Positions 31,742 to 39,578 of a stretch of 64,000 bases of DNA are shown here, in pieces (positions within the stretch are counted from its first letter, which is position 1; each line of letters begins with the position of its first letter). Origin of the DNA: Nitrososphaerota archaeon. Lineage in GTDB: Archaea; Thermoproteota; Nitrososphaeria; Nitrososphaerales; Gagatemarchaeaceae. The notes below the pieces were generated by a model, which saw nothing but the letters and a program-made list of their open reading frames with translations, made no database searches and was not told the origin of the DNA. The position numbers and the translations under genes are program-made. The DNA is taken from NCBI GenBank assembly GCA_029785825.1, contig JAFLYY010000001.1, positions 713,374 to 777,373 of the forward strand, given 5' to 3'.

Positions 31742-32740
31742 CTACGCCCCTCCCTTGAACCCCCCGAGGGCTATGGTCCTGAGCGGGAAGGCGTGGAGCT
31801 GCCTCACGCGGAAGCGCTTGGCCACGAAGGCCTTCAGGGCCTGGTCGTCCGCCTTCGAGAAGATTGAGAGGTGGTGGGCGACCTTCAGCGAGTCCGGGTA
31901 CCCTGAGGCGAAGGCGTCGTTCCAGAGTATCCTACCAAGGACCGCAGGATGAGGCTCGGCGGAGGCTATGTCCAGCCTGAACACGAGGCCGTCGGGGGCG
32001 AACTTCGCGAGGACCGTCCCCACGGACCCCCGGTCGACGGTGTGATAGGAGGGGACCCTGGCCCCCGAGAGCGAACTGACCAGGTCCTCCGACAGTATCA
32101 GGCTGCTCGACTTCGAGAACCCCACCATCGAACGGTTCGACCCCCTCCGGAGAGGGCCCGCCAGCTGCCCCATGGGGTGCTTGAGGGACCCGTCAGCCAT
32201 CACTATCGTCCTGTCGTCCCCCTCGGAGAGGGCCTCAACCACACGCCGTTCGATCGTGTTCCGGATGAACCTCTCCGCAACTGCGTGGTCGGAGAGGAGC
32301 AGGTCAAGCTCGGCAGACGGGAGCCGGGGGGCGAGGCCGCTGAGCCCCGAAGCGTTCGCATAGACGAGTATCGGCCCCAGCCTGAAGAAGCGCCTGAGGG
32401 CGCCTTCGTAGGAGACGCCCACGGCGGTCCGGGCCGCGTAAAGGGACCCCTGGGATGTCTCCCCCACCAGGACGCACGTCGAGTCTACGGACGCGATTGG
32501 CCGCCCTTCTTTGACGGGAACTATGCACCCAGGGACCAATGACGCGTCCGTCGGCTCGAAGTACGGATACAGCTCCTTCCCGTACCTGCTGAAGACGAAC
32601 GCCCTCCCCGAGAGCTCGCGTTCGGCGTCTTCGGAGAGCTCGGCGAAGGCCTCCTCGAACTCCCTGGCGAGGGAGTCGAGGGTCGAGAGCTGCTCGTCTT
32701 GGACAGGTGAGGTCGCTGTTATGGCCATCTTGCGCATCAT
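31742..32740 (-). CDS. nurA: NurA 5'-3' nuclease
   Basis: Nuclease partner of HerA in DNA-end processing. The 332-residue chain has the two metal-binding blocks of the NurA fold: IASVDSTCVLVGE near residue 83 and IVMADGSLKHPMG near residue 180. The C-terminal block has HPAVLGRILWND and RVRQLHAFPLRTIAL. Two ATG codons (32740, 32737) lie about 26 bases after an aatatttaac TATA, so the transcript is probably leaderless. A 14-bp palindrome abuts the TATA box. mre11 and rad50, often neighbours of this pair, are not in the window. Confidence 0.83.
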   Translation of the reverse strand: MMRKMAITATSPVQDEQLSTLDSLAREFEEAFAELSEDAERELSGRAFVFSRYGKELYPYFEPTDASLVPGCIVPVKEGRPIASVDSTCVLVGETSQGSLYAARTAVGVSYEGALRRFFRLGPILVYANASGLSGLAPRLPSAELDLLLSDHAVAERFIRNTIERRVVEALSEGDDRTIVMADGSLKHPMGQLAGPLRRGSNRSMVGFSKSSSLILSEDLVSSLSGARVPSYHTVDRGSVGTVLAKFAPDGLVFRLDIASAEPHPAVLGRILWNDAFASGYPDSLKVAHHLSIFSKADDQALKAFVAKRFRVRQLHAFPLRTIALGGFKGGA

Positions 32741-32760
32741 GGCCTATACAACAAACAGTA

Positions 32761-32782
32761 GTTAAATATTGCGCATGCGCAA
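32761..32782 (-). promoter_or_regulatory. nurA-herA promoter with adjacent 14-bp palindrome
   Basis: The coding strand carries aatatttaac (32761-32770) about 26 bases before nurA. The perfect palindrome ttgcgcatgcgcaa (32769-32782) covers the BRE position just upstream. A dimeric regulator bound there would block or recruit TFB. Confidence 0.6.
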
Positions 32783-32913
32783 CATGGACAACATCTATGA
32801 GCGCCGTCGCCTCCCGTGGGGCCATGACCACTGCCGCCCGGCTAGAACAGGTGGTCCCGTTCGTAGCCAGTTCAAATAGCCGCATCTTGGACAACAGGCG
32901 CAACACGATACAG

Positions 32914-33333
32914 ATGTCCGAGAACCCCACCCCGACCAGCGTGACTGTCAAGCTGAAGAGAGGCGCATGGGAGATAGAGATCACCACTCAGGAGGGGAAG
33001 GTCCAGCAGGCGGTGGAGAGTGTGCTGGCAGGGATGGCCTCCAAAGAGCCCATGCTGGTGCAGGCGCAGGAACCGGAGGCGGCGCAGCGGAGGTTCGAGA
33101 CCTGCCGGGGAGTCCTATTGACGATGTGGAAGGAGGGATGGTTCGCGTCTCCGAGGGCCCTTTCGGAGGCCCACGAGGAGATGAGCAGGCGGGGCTACCA
33201 CTACGACAGGACCGCCGTCTCGCACACGCTGGTGGACCTGGTGCGGGAAGGGTCGCTCTTCAGGGACGGGAGCATGAGGAACTACACGTACATCCAGAAG
33301 CACCCGTTCAAGGCGCAGTCCGGAACTTCTTAG
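32914..33333 (+). CDS. Winged-helix protein with N-terminal beta domain (1 of 3)
   Basis: A 139-residue protein. Residues 8-45 form a short beta unit (SVTVKLKRGAWEIEITTQEG, then VQQAVESVL); residues 60-135 form a winged-helix-like unit (RGVLLTMWKEGWFASPRAL, RTAVSHTLVDLVREGSLFRD). Its layout matches the product of 33979-34479. The ATG at 32914 starts just before the beta unit; the longer frame upstream is not conserved in style. It is divergent from nurA-herA and is a candidate regulator of the palindrome between them. Confidence 0.58.
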   Translation: MSENPTPTSVTVKLKRGAWEIEITTQEGKVQQAVESVLAGMASKEPMLVQAQEPEAAQRRFETCRGVLLTMWKEGWFASPRALSEAHEEMSRRGYHYDRTAVSHTLVDLVREGSLFRDGSMRNYTYIQKHPFKAQSGTS

Positions 33334-33829
33334 ACAGCTGTTCGCTCAGCCTGCTGGCGCCGACGGTCGTTATCCTGTACTTCCCGCCCTGGTCGGAGCC
33401 GAGGCGCTCGACCGTGGCGGACTTTGTGAGCTCGCTCAGGCGCGAGCTTATGGTCTTGGGGTAGAGCCCCGTAGCGGCCTCTATCTCCCCTGCCCCCATG
33501 GCGTCCGACAGCAGTTTCCCGCTGAGGTTGGAGATCTTGGCAGCCACGAGCTGGAGCAGGATGACGTCCCTGTCGCTCAGCTTTTTGTCCTGGGTCCATA
33601 CCCGCGGGCCTTCAGGGGTCACACGGACGTACTCCCTGAACATCTGGACGAGGTCGTTGAGGGAGTGGTTCACGCTGATCGCCCTCGCGAGGTCCATGTT
33701 GGGGATTATCTTGGAGACGAACTCGTGCAGGGAGCGCATGACCACTTCAGGCGGGCCCGAGAACTCGGTCCTGTCTTCCCCATAGCTCACGGACACCCGA
33801 AGCTCCCTATCGCTGGACAACCCGAACAC
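33308..33829 (-). CDS. Winged-helix protein with N-terminal beta domain (2 of 3)
   Basis: A 173-residue predicted regulator: N-terminal beta unit RELRVSVSYGEDRTEFSGPP followed by VVMRSLHEFVSKIIPNMDL, then a helical linker and a C-terminal winged helix (LLQLVAAKISNLSGKLL, ATGLYPKTISSRLSEL, GKYRITTVGASRLSEQL). ATG at 33829 with attttaacct 16-25 bases upstream. Its 3' end overlaps gene 1 by 26 bases, convergently. Ligand and targets are unknown. Confidence 0.62.
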   Translation of the reverse strand: MFGLSSDRELRVSVSYGEDRTEFSGPPEVVMRSLHEFVSKIIPNMDLARAISVNHSLNDLVQMFREYVRVTPEGPRVWTQDKKLSDRDVILLQLVAAKISNLSGKLLSDAMGAGEIEAATGLYPKTISSRLSELTKSATVERLGSDQGGKYRITTVGASRLSEQLSKKFRTAP

Positions 33830-33873
33830 GAGCCTTTCTGGTCAGGTTAAAATCAGTATCGAAGGCGGACGGG

Positions 33874-33978
33874 TCAGGAGAACGACACGGCCGACGAGTA
33901 GATGTGGCCGTAGCAAGTCATCAAGGAAGTACTCCCCGAGGTGAACGCGACGGAGGTGAAGCCGCCGTGCTTGACTCG
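33874..33978 (-). pseudogene. Fragment resembling the end of a surface protein
   Basis: Directly after the TAA of the gene at 33979, and in the same frame, the minus strand stays open for 34 codons and reads VKHGGFTSVAFTSGSTS, then CYGHIYSSAVSFS before TGA. The Ser/Thr/Tyr-rich beta style looks like the C-terminus of a secreted or pilin-like protein. There is no start codon, so it is at most a remnant. Confidence 0.25.
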
Positions 33979-34479
33979 TTAGCTGCCCTGTAAGGGGAGG
34001 TCGCCGAGCACCGGTGCTTCAGGGCCGGCCCACGGAAGCCCCACGGCGCCTGCGGACGTGTAGACATACTCCCCGTCCTCTGCCTTGAAGCGCCTAAGCT
34101 TCGTTGTCTTGGCCAGCCGCAGGAGGGCGACCGCCACAGACTGCTTGGGATAGTTCAGGCCGTACGACTGGAGGGCTTCCCTGACGTCCGAGAGTTTCCT
34201 CTTCTCTCTCCCCCAAGGGCCGGAGAAGAACTTCCCGATCACGTCAGCGAGCGAATCCCCCTTCTCTAGGGACACCGTCGGGAGCTCTGCGGCGCCCGCC
34301 ACGGCAGGGTCGCTCGGGGAGTCCTGCGCCGGCTCCCTCGCGTCCAGGTGCTGGTCCCTGGCCTGGCTCGGGAGCTTCGCGGCGAGCTCCGGGACAAGCT
34401 CTATCGCTTCTCTCAACCGTTCAGGCTCGGCCTCCACCTCTGCTTCAGCCTGTCCCAGCTTCACCCTGATCTTCGCCAA
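33979..34479 (-). CDS. Winged-helix protein with N-terminal beta domain (3 of 3)
   Basis: A 166-residue protein. N-terminal unit KIRVKLGQAEAEVEAEPERL and REAIELVPELA parallels gene 1 of the trio. An acidic, Pro/Ala-rich linker (about residues 40-75) leads to a winged-helix-like unit (SLADVIGKFFSGPWGREKRK, LNYPKQSVAVALLRLAKTTK, FKAEDGEYVYTSAG). No catalytic residue stands out. Probably a DNA- or RNA-binding regulator. Confidence 0.58.
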   Translation of the reverse strand: MAKIRVKLGQAEAEVEAEPERLREAIELVPELAAKLPSQARDQHLDAREPAQDSPSDPAVAGAAELPTVSLEKGDSLADVIGKFFSGPWGREKRKLSDVREALQSYGLNYPKQSVAVALLRLAKTTKLRRFKAEDGEYVYTSAGAVGLPWAGPEAPVLGDLPLQGS

Positions 34480-34517
34480 ATCGACCGAGCGTCTCGGAGG
34501 CCCTCAGGCCATTTAAG

Positions 34518-35039
34518 CTAGATGGGGACCCGGAAGTCTTCCTTTACGGTCGTCAAGACGATATGGGAGTTCGTCCGCTCGACGAAGGGCATCGCGAGCA
34601 ACCCCTTCGTGAACCGGCTCAGCCCCTCCCTGTCCTTGCACTTCGAAATCACGATGGCATCTATCTCGCCGGTGACGTCATAGACGGCGAGGACCCCGGG
34701 GACCTTCGCGATCTCTCTCTCCATCTCGACCAGCTTCCCCTTGGAGACGATGATCTCCGTGATCACCGTGAGCTCGTAGCCGAGCTTCTGGTAGTCTACC
34801 GTGGCGGTGAACCCCCGCAGGACCTGCGACCGCTTCAGCCTCTCTATCCGGGCAGTGACGGTCGACGTCGAGACCCCCAGCTCCGAGGCAATCCCCCTCG
34901 CCGAAGTCCGCGAGTCGACGAGGAGCGACCTGAGCAGCTTCAGGTCCAGGTCGTCGAACGGTTGTCGAGGGTGAGTCGTGCCCGCAGCGGCGGCTGTTGG
35001 ACGAACGGCGTGTCTTTGTGGAGGCAATCGACCAGACAT
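34518..35039 (-). CDS. Lrp/AsnC family transcription regulator
   Basis: A 173-residue regulator with an HTH (DDLDLKLLRSLLVDSRTSAR, ELGVSTSTVTARIERLKRS) near residues 28-75 and a C-terminal RAM ligand domain (VITEIIVSKGKLVEMEREI, GVLAVYDVTGEIDAIVISK). The first 25 residues are a loose extension. It is divergent from glutamine synthetase, 52 bases between starts, so control of glnA in response to an amino acid is likely. Confidence 0.85.
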   Translation of the reverse strand: MSGRLPPQRHAVRPTAAAAGTTHPRQPFDDLDLKLLRSLLVDSRTSARGIASELGVSTSTVTARIERLKRSQVLRGFTATVDYQKLGYELTVITEIIVSKGKLVEMEREIAKVPGVLAVYDVTGEIDAIVISKCKDREGLSRFTKGLLAMPFVERTNSHIVLTTVKEDFRVPI

Positions 35040-35060
35040 ATCGTCTGCTCCCCCCTCTGC

Positions 35061-35068
35061 TTATATCT
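35061..35068 (+). promoter_or_regulatory. TATA box of glutamine synthetase
   Basis: ttatatct centred 27 bases before the TTG start at 35092; supports a leaderless glnA transcript in the gap shared with the Lrp-type gene. Confidence 0.6.
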
Positions 35069-35091
35069 TTTTGTGAGAAGGGGATGGGAGC

Positions 35092-36552
35092 TTGACGTTC
35101 AGAGTCACCGAAGACGGTAAGTTCGCCAGGCGGACCTTCTCCCCCGAAGAGGCGATGGGGGTGCTGAAGAAGGACGGGGCGAGGTTCGTGGAACTACAGT
35201 TCACCGACGTCCCGGGAAGGCTGCGCCACGTGACGCTCCCTGCCGAGATGATGGAGGAGGAGTTCTTCAGCGAGGGGGTCGCCAAGCTGGACGGGTCATC
35301 CGTGAAGGGGTTCGTGGACATACAAGAGTCAGACATGCTCCTGGTGCCGGACGCTTCCACGTACGGCGTGATTCCCTGGACCGAAGGCGCACTGAAGTCG
35401 GCCAGGCTGATCTGCGACGTCAGGGCGGGGTACGGGAGAGGGCGGTTCTCGAGGGACCCGAGGCACGTGGCCCAGATTGCAGAGCAGAAGATACGCGACG
35501 CGGGGTTCACCGACTCCCTCTGGGGCCCGGAGGTCGAGTTCTTCGTCTTCGAAGGCGCGACCTGGGAGGTGAACAACCCCTTCTCGTCGGGGTTCAAGAT
35601 AACGTCGAGAGAGTCGGCAAACGAGTCCAGAGGGACCAACTTCCCCATCCGGTTCAAGGACGGGTACTATCCGGAGCAGCCAGTGGACACGTTAGGGGAT
35701 TACAGGGGAACCTGCGTGAACTACCTGAGAGACGGGTTCGGGGTGCTGAGCAACGCCCACCATCACGAAGTGGCGACCGCGGGACAGTGCGAGATAGACG
35801 TGTACAGAGACGAGCTCGTCACCATGGCGGACAGCACCATGACATACAAGTTCGTGACCAAGAACGTGGCCAGTAGGATGGGCCTGATCGCTTCGACGAT
35901 GCCAAAGCCCATCTTCGGCGACAACGCGGTCGGGATGCACGTCCACTCCAGCCTCTGGAAGAGCGGGAGGAACGCGTTCTACGACCAGGCGGACCCGTAC
36001 GCCGAGCTGAGCCAGACGGCGAGATACTACATAGGAGGGATAATGGCGCACAGCAGGGCGCTCTGCGCCATAGTGGACCCGACCACCAACTCTTACCACC
36101 GGCTCGTCCCAGGATACGAGGCCCCTGTCTACATCGCCTGGAGCAAGATGAACCGCTCGGCCAACGTCAGGATCCCAGCCTATGAGAAGGGGTCCGAGGG
36201 GTCGAAGCGGGTGGAGTTCAGGACCCCCGACCCTTCGTGCAACCCTTACCTGGCGTTCGCTGCCATAACCGCGGCCGGCCTCGACGGGATAGGGAAGAAG
36301 ACGGAGCCTGGAGACCCTGTGGACGAGGACATCTACAAGCTCACCCCTGACAAGAGGAGGGAGCTGGGTGTCGGGGAGCTCCCCGGGAGCCTGAAGGAGG
36401 CCGTGGAGAGCCTGAAGAGCGACTCAGGGTTCCTGGAGGGGACATTCCCGAGCGACCTGGTAGAGGTCATGATGGAGCTCGAGATGGACGCGTACAGGGC
36501 GGTCTCGGCGAGGCCGCACCCATACGAGTTCTACATGTACTTCGATTTGTAG
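35092..36552 (+). CDS. glnA: Glutamine synthetase, type I
   Basis: Makes glutamine from glutamate, ammonia and ATP. The 486-residue product has the N-terminal beta-grasp (FVELQFTDVPGRLRHVTLPA), DGSSVKGFVDIQESDMLL, the metal-binding blocks WGPEVEFFVF and NAHHHEVATAGQCEID, GMHVHSSLW, and the C-terminal RVEFRTPDPSCNPYLAFAAI. No adenylylation-type Tyr motif is evident at the end. TTG start, TATA 27 bases upstream, and a divergent Lrp-type regulator. Confidence 0.95.
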   Translation: MTFRVTEDGKFARRTFSPEEAMGVLKKDGARFVELQFTDVPGRLRHVTLPAEMMEEEFFSEGVAKLDGSSVKGFVDIQESDMLLVPDASTYGVIPWTEGALKSARLICDVRAGYGRGRFSRDPRHVAQIAEQKIRDAGFTDSLWGPEVEFFVFEGATWEVNNPFSSGFKITSRESANESRGTNFPIRFKDGYYPEQPVDTLGDYRGTCVNYLRDGFGVLSNAHHHEVATAGQCEIDVYRDELVTMADSTMTYKFVTKNVASRMGLIASTMPKPIFGDNAVGMHVHSSLWKSGRNAFYDQADPYAELSQTARYYIGGIMAHSRALCAIVDPTTNSYHRLVPGYEAPVYIAWSKMNRSANVRIPAYEKGSEGSKRVEFRTPDPSCNPYLAFAAITAAGLDGIGKKTEPGDPVDEDIYKLTPDKRRELGVGELPGSLKEAVESLKSDSGFLEGTFPSDLVEVMMELEMDAYRAVSARPHPYEFYMYFDL

Positions 36553-36827
36553 AAGTCAACCTCAAGATATCGAAGTCCAAGTGCCGGAAGTCCAGATGCA
36601 CCACGACTCGGAGTGAAGGTCTCCGGCAAGCAAGCGTACGATGCCCCAGTAGTGCTTTCCGAGCCAGCTGCACAACTTCCATCGGTCCCGTTGACCCAGA
36701 GTGGTTCGAGCGGTTTCAAGGCTTTCGCGTACCCACGGTGTGGGCTTGGTCTGATACCGATATCGACCACCCTCCGACAAGGCCACCTGCGCATCCCAAG
36801 ACTAGTCTGGGGTCGATGTTCTCGTAG

Positions 36828-37034
36828 AGCTCGAGCCGCTCTTCCAAGACGCCTGCCCGTGCCTCCTTGACCCCCCTGATCCTCCCTACTCTGGCGGCGA
36901 GCTCGTCGGCCTCGACCACCACCTCGGCAGGAAGTTCGACCAACTCCTACGGGGTCCTCTTCGGCGGCCTGGTGGCTGCCCTGATCGTCGTGGTGCTCGC
37001 AGTTCTCTTCCTCTCCAGGCGGAGGACGCAGTAG
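36828..37034 (+). pseudogene. C-terminal fragment of a Ser/Thr-rich membrane-anchored surface protein
   Basis: A start-less frame after an in-frame TAG reads ASSSASTTTSAGSSTNS and then GVLFGGLVAALIVVVLAVLF, ending SRRRTQ and TAG. That is a Ser/Thr stalk, a membrane helix and a basic stop-transfer tail, the same end design as the surface protein at 9185. The N-terminal domains are gone. Confidence 0.55.
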
Positions 37035-37220
37035 CGACAGGCAGCATAGGGGAGCGCTTGCGGGCATCACCACACCCGGGTTGAAGGGCCGCATGACTGC
37101 GTCCTAAGTGACTTTGCCCTCTCTTCTGGCCTAAACCCCAAGTCTCGAACTGGCGGCACGCTGAGAGGTTGGAGGCCGTCGCGACGCGCTCGGCTTCGAC
37201 GAGTGGTTCACCCGAAGAGC

Positions 37221-37436
37221 TCAAGACTTGTCGTCTTGCGCCGGAGCCTTCTCTTTGGCCGACTCGCCGAGGACCCTCACGTCTCCCCTCTCTTGCCCGA
37301 TGCTTGTCCCGAAGACCTTCGCCGAGCCCGACTGAATCCGCACAAGACCCAATACCGCCCGGAACAGGGTCGATTTGCCCGAGCCGTTCGGGCCCACCAC
37401 GGCGGCCTTCTCCCGGCTCTGGGCGCGCCTCGGGCT
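37221..37436 (-). pseudogene. Fragment of an ABC transporter ATP-binding protein
   Basis: The minus strand encodes KAAVVGPNGSGKSTLFRAVL, then GLVRIQSGSAKVFGTSIGQ, the Walker A region of an ABC ATPase resembling metal or multidrug types. The chain stops shortly after, and Q-loop, signature and Walker B are all missing. No start precedes it; the upstream frame runs into the aminotransferase gene. Confidence 0.6.
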
Positions 37437-37487
37437 CTCGGGCCGATAGCTTTCAATAGTCTCCTGCGTCCGGCCACGACAGGACCC

Positions 37488-38603
37488 ATGGACTTCATCC
37501 CTGTCAACAAGCCGATAATCGGGGAGGAGGAGAAGAAGGCGGTCCTCGACGTCGTCTCTTCCGGGATGCTGGTGAACCCCTCCTTCGAAGGGGGCGCCCA
37601 GGTGAGGGCGTTCGAGGAGAAGCTCAGGAAGCTCCTCGGCGTGAAGCACACCGTGGCGGTCAACTCGGGGACGGCCGCGCTGCACACCGTCCTGATGGCG
37701 CTGGGGGTGAAGCCGGGGGACGAAGTGGTCGTGCCGTCGTTCACCTTCCTGGCCACAGCCAACGTGGTCCTAGCCTGCGGGGCGAACCCCGTTTTCGTAG
37801 ACATCAAAGATGATTACAACATGGACCCGGACGCGTTCAGGAAGGCCGTCACGAGGAAGACGAAGGCGGTCATCCCCGTACACGTCTACGGCTACCCGGC
37901 GGACATGGACGAGATCAGGGAGATCGCTGACGCGAAGTCGGTAAAGGTCGTCGAGGACGCGGCGGAGTCCCTGGGCGCCACCTACAAGGGCGTGCAGACC
38001 GGGAAGCTGTCGGACGCGGGGTGCTTCAGCCTCTACGCCACCAAGGTCGTCACCTCCGGGGAAGGTGGGGCCATCTCGACGGACGACGACGAGCTGGCGG
38101 AGCTGCTCAGGCTGGTGAGGAACCACGGCCAGGTGCACGGATACGACTCCCGGCACCTCGGGTACAACTACAGGCTCCCGGAGATGAGCGCGGCCCTGGC
38201 GTCGGTGCAGATGGACCGGCTCGACGGCTTCCTCAAGGCGAGAGAGCGCAACGCGAAGCACCTGATGGAGAAGCTCGGCTCGGTCGACGGGGCCGAATTC
38301 ACCCAGGACTCTCCTGACAGGACGCACTGCTACTATCTGTACACGCTGCGCCTCCGGAAGAACAGGGACAGAGTGAAGGAGTCTCTGGCCGCCGCCGGCG
38401 TGGGGTCAGGGGTCTACTGGCCTGTTCCGGTGCACCGCACCCCGCTCTACCAGAAGCTGGGCTACTCGAAGAAGAAGCTCCCGCGGACCGAAGACGCGGC
38501 GAACCACGTCCTATCTATCCCGGTCCACCCCGGGGTGAGCCAGGGCGGCCTGAAAAGGGTCGGGGACGCCTTCCTCTCGGCTGCGAGAGAGCACCTGCGG
38601 TGA
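37488..38603 (+). CDS. DegT/DnrJ/EryC1/StrS family PLP aminotransferase
   Basis: Transfers an amino group to a keto-sugar nucleotide, making amino-sugars for glycans. The 371-residue product has NSGTAALHTVLMALGVKPGD, VVVPSFTFLATANVV, AVIPVHVYGYPADMD, VVEDAAESLGATYKG and LYATKVVTSGEGGAI with the PLP-binding Lys. The end shows YWPVPVHRTPLYQKLGYSKK. The ATG at 37488 is chosen by homology. A glycosyltransferase-like gene follows, which fits surface-glycan or lipid-linked sugar synthesis. Confidence 0.9.
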   Translation: MDFIPVNKPIIGEEEKKAVLDVVSSGMLVNPSFEGGAQVRAFEEKLRKLLGVKHTVAVNSGTAALHTVLMALGVKPGDEVVVPSFTFLATANVVLACGANPVFVDIKDDYNMDPDAFRKAVTRKTKAVIPVHVYGYPADMDEIREIADAKSVKVVEDAAESLGATYKGVQTGKLSDAGCFSLYATKVVTSGEGGAISTDDDELAELLRLVRNHGQVHGYDSRHLGYNYRLPEMSAALASVQMDRLDGFLKARERNAKHLMEKLGSVDGAEFTQDSPDRTHCYYLYTLRLRKNRDRVKESLAAAGVGSGVYWPVPVHRTPLYQKLGYSKKKLPRTEDAANHVLSIPVHPGVSQGGLKRVGDAFLSAAREHLR

Positions 38604-38625
38604 GGGCTCCAGGTCCGGTGTCGCC

Positions 38626-39174
38626 TTGAAGGCCCTGGTGTCCCTTATGTGCCACCCCGAGCGGGAGCCGAAGATACAGCTCCCTCCGGATGGGAGGTAC
38701 GACGCCTTCGTCAACAGGATCCCCAACTACGCGGAGGCCTACAGGGCGGCGATCGCCAGGGCGATGGACGAGGGGGCCGACCTGGTGACCGCGGACACCG
38801 ACGGCTATCACCCTCCCGGAGAGATAGCGAAGCTCGCGGCCGGGGACTTCGGCGAGGGCCCCGTGCTCGTGATCCCCTACAGGGAGAACATCGGCATCCA
38901 GTCCAGGTCGTTCTCGCTCTTCTTCTCCTTGATCGGGCGGAGGCGGGTCAGGGACGCGACGGGGGGCCTCTGCAGGCTCTCCCTTGACTTTATGCGATCC
39001 CTCCCTCCCCTGAGGTCGGACGACATGACCGTCCACATCGAGATCCTGAGGCACGCGGCGAAGTCGGGGGCGAAACTGGTCCAGTACGGGTACCTTGCGA
39101 GCTCGAACGACGAAGCAGAGTCGAGGCGGACGGCGCACTACCAGCTGAGGCTCATCTGGGCCGCCCTGAAGTGA
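38626..39174 (+). CDS. Glycosyltransferase family 2-like protein
   Basis: A 182-residue protein resembling the core of polyprenol-phosphate glycosyltransferases: YAEAYRAAIARAMDEGADLV is followed by TADTDGYHPPGEIAKL, where DTDGYHPP parallels the DADxxHPP metal motif, and GIQSRSFSLFFSLIGRRRVR with DATGGLCRLS. It lacks the first Rossmann strand of full-length enzymes and any membrane helix, so it is short for the family. TTG start, 22 bases after the aminotransferase, probably in one operon. Confidence 0.65.
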   Translation: MKALVSLMCHPEREPKIQLPPDGRYDAFVNRIPNYAEAYRAAIARAMDEGADLVTADTDGYHPPGEIAKLAAGDFGEGPVLVIPYRENIGIQSRSFSLFFSLIGRRRVRDATGGLCRLSLDFMRSLPPLRSDDMTVHIEILRHAAKSGAKLVQYGYLASSNDEAESRRTAHYQLRLIWAALK

Positions 39175-39276
39175 CCAGCCCGTCTCGAGGGCCGAGGCAC
39201 CGCGCCAGCGGGGGCGCCAGAGGGTCAACCCCGCGGAGCAAGACAGAAATACGAGGTGGGGCGGGCGAATCCAACC

Positions 39277-39498
39277 TTGAGCACTCAACCCCCGCCAGTA
39301 GCCCCGGCACCTGAGACCCCTCCCAAGGAGGCGGCGCCGCCCAAGGTCTTCGCCGCGGCAGTCTACGAGTGCGTCAGGTGCGGGACCAAGACCACCCAGG
39401 AGGAGCTGGCGAAGCTCCCTGAGGTGAAGTGCATCTGCGGCTACCGGGTCTTCAAGAAGGCCAGGCCGATGGTGGTCAAGCAGATCAAAGCGATCTGA
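39277..39498 (+). CDS. rpo12: DNA-directed RNA polymerase subunit Rpo12 (RpoP)
   Basis: Small zinc-binding RNA polymerase subunit (homologue of eukaryotic Rpb12/ABC10-alpha). The zinc ribbon YECVRCGTKTTQEELAKL and VKCICGYRVFKKARP matches the family closely. The first 25 residues are Pro/Ala-rich and unconserved. The TTG at 39277 is preferred to the GTG at 39256 because a gaaatac TATA-like box lies about 27 bases before it. Confidence 0.88.
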   Translation: MSTQPPPVAPAPETPPKEAAPPKVFAAAVYECVRCGTKTTQEELAKLPEVKCICGYRVFKKARPMVVKQIKAI

Positions 39499-39578
39499 GT
39501 GAGAAGGCTGAAGTTCGGCGATTGCATAAGCAGAATACTAACCATTTAACTACCCCTCTCATTCGTGGCGTCTGACGC

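Larger units (their letters stand above)
36553..37487. other. Region of decayed genes
   Basis: These 935 bases hold no intact gene. Two recognisable fragments lie here: the C-terminal anchor of a surface protein on the plus strand (36828-37034) and the P-loop part of an ABC ATPase on the minus strand (37221-37436). Around 36562-36786 the minus strand carries a Trp-rich open frame without a clear family. The region looks like a scar of past insertions or deletions between glnA and the aminotransferase gene. Confidence 0.6.

Noticed and set aside
33979-34479. In-frame continuation after the stop as readthrough or recoding
   Set aside because: The frame after TAA is open for 34 codons, but the added sequence looks like an unrelated surface-protein tail and no recoding signal is visible; a remnant is simpler.
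36562-36786. Trp-rich minus-strand frame as a transposase fragment
   Set aside because: No catalytic motif or family pattern can be seen; it is noted only as part of the decayed region.
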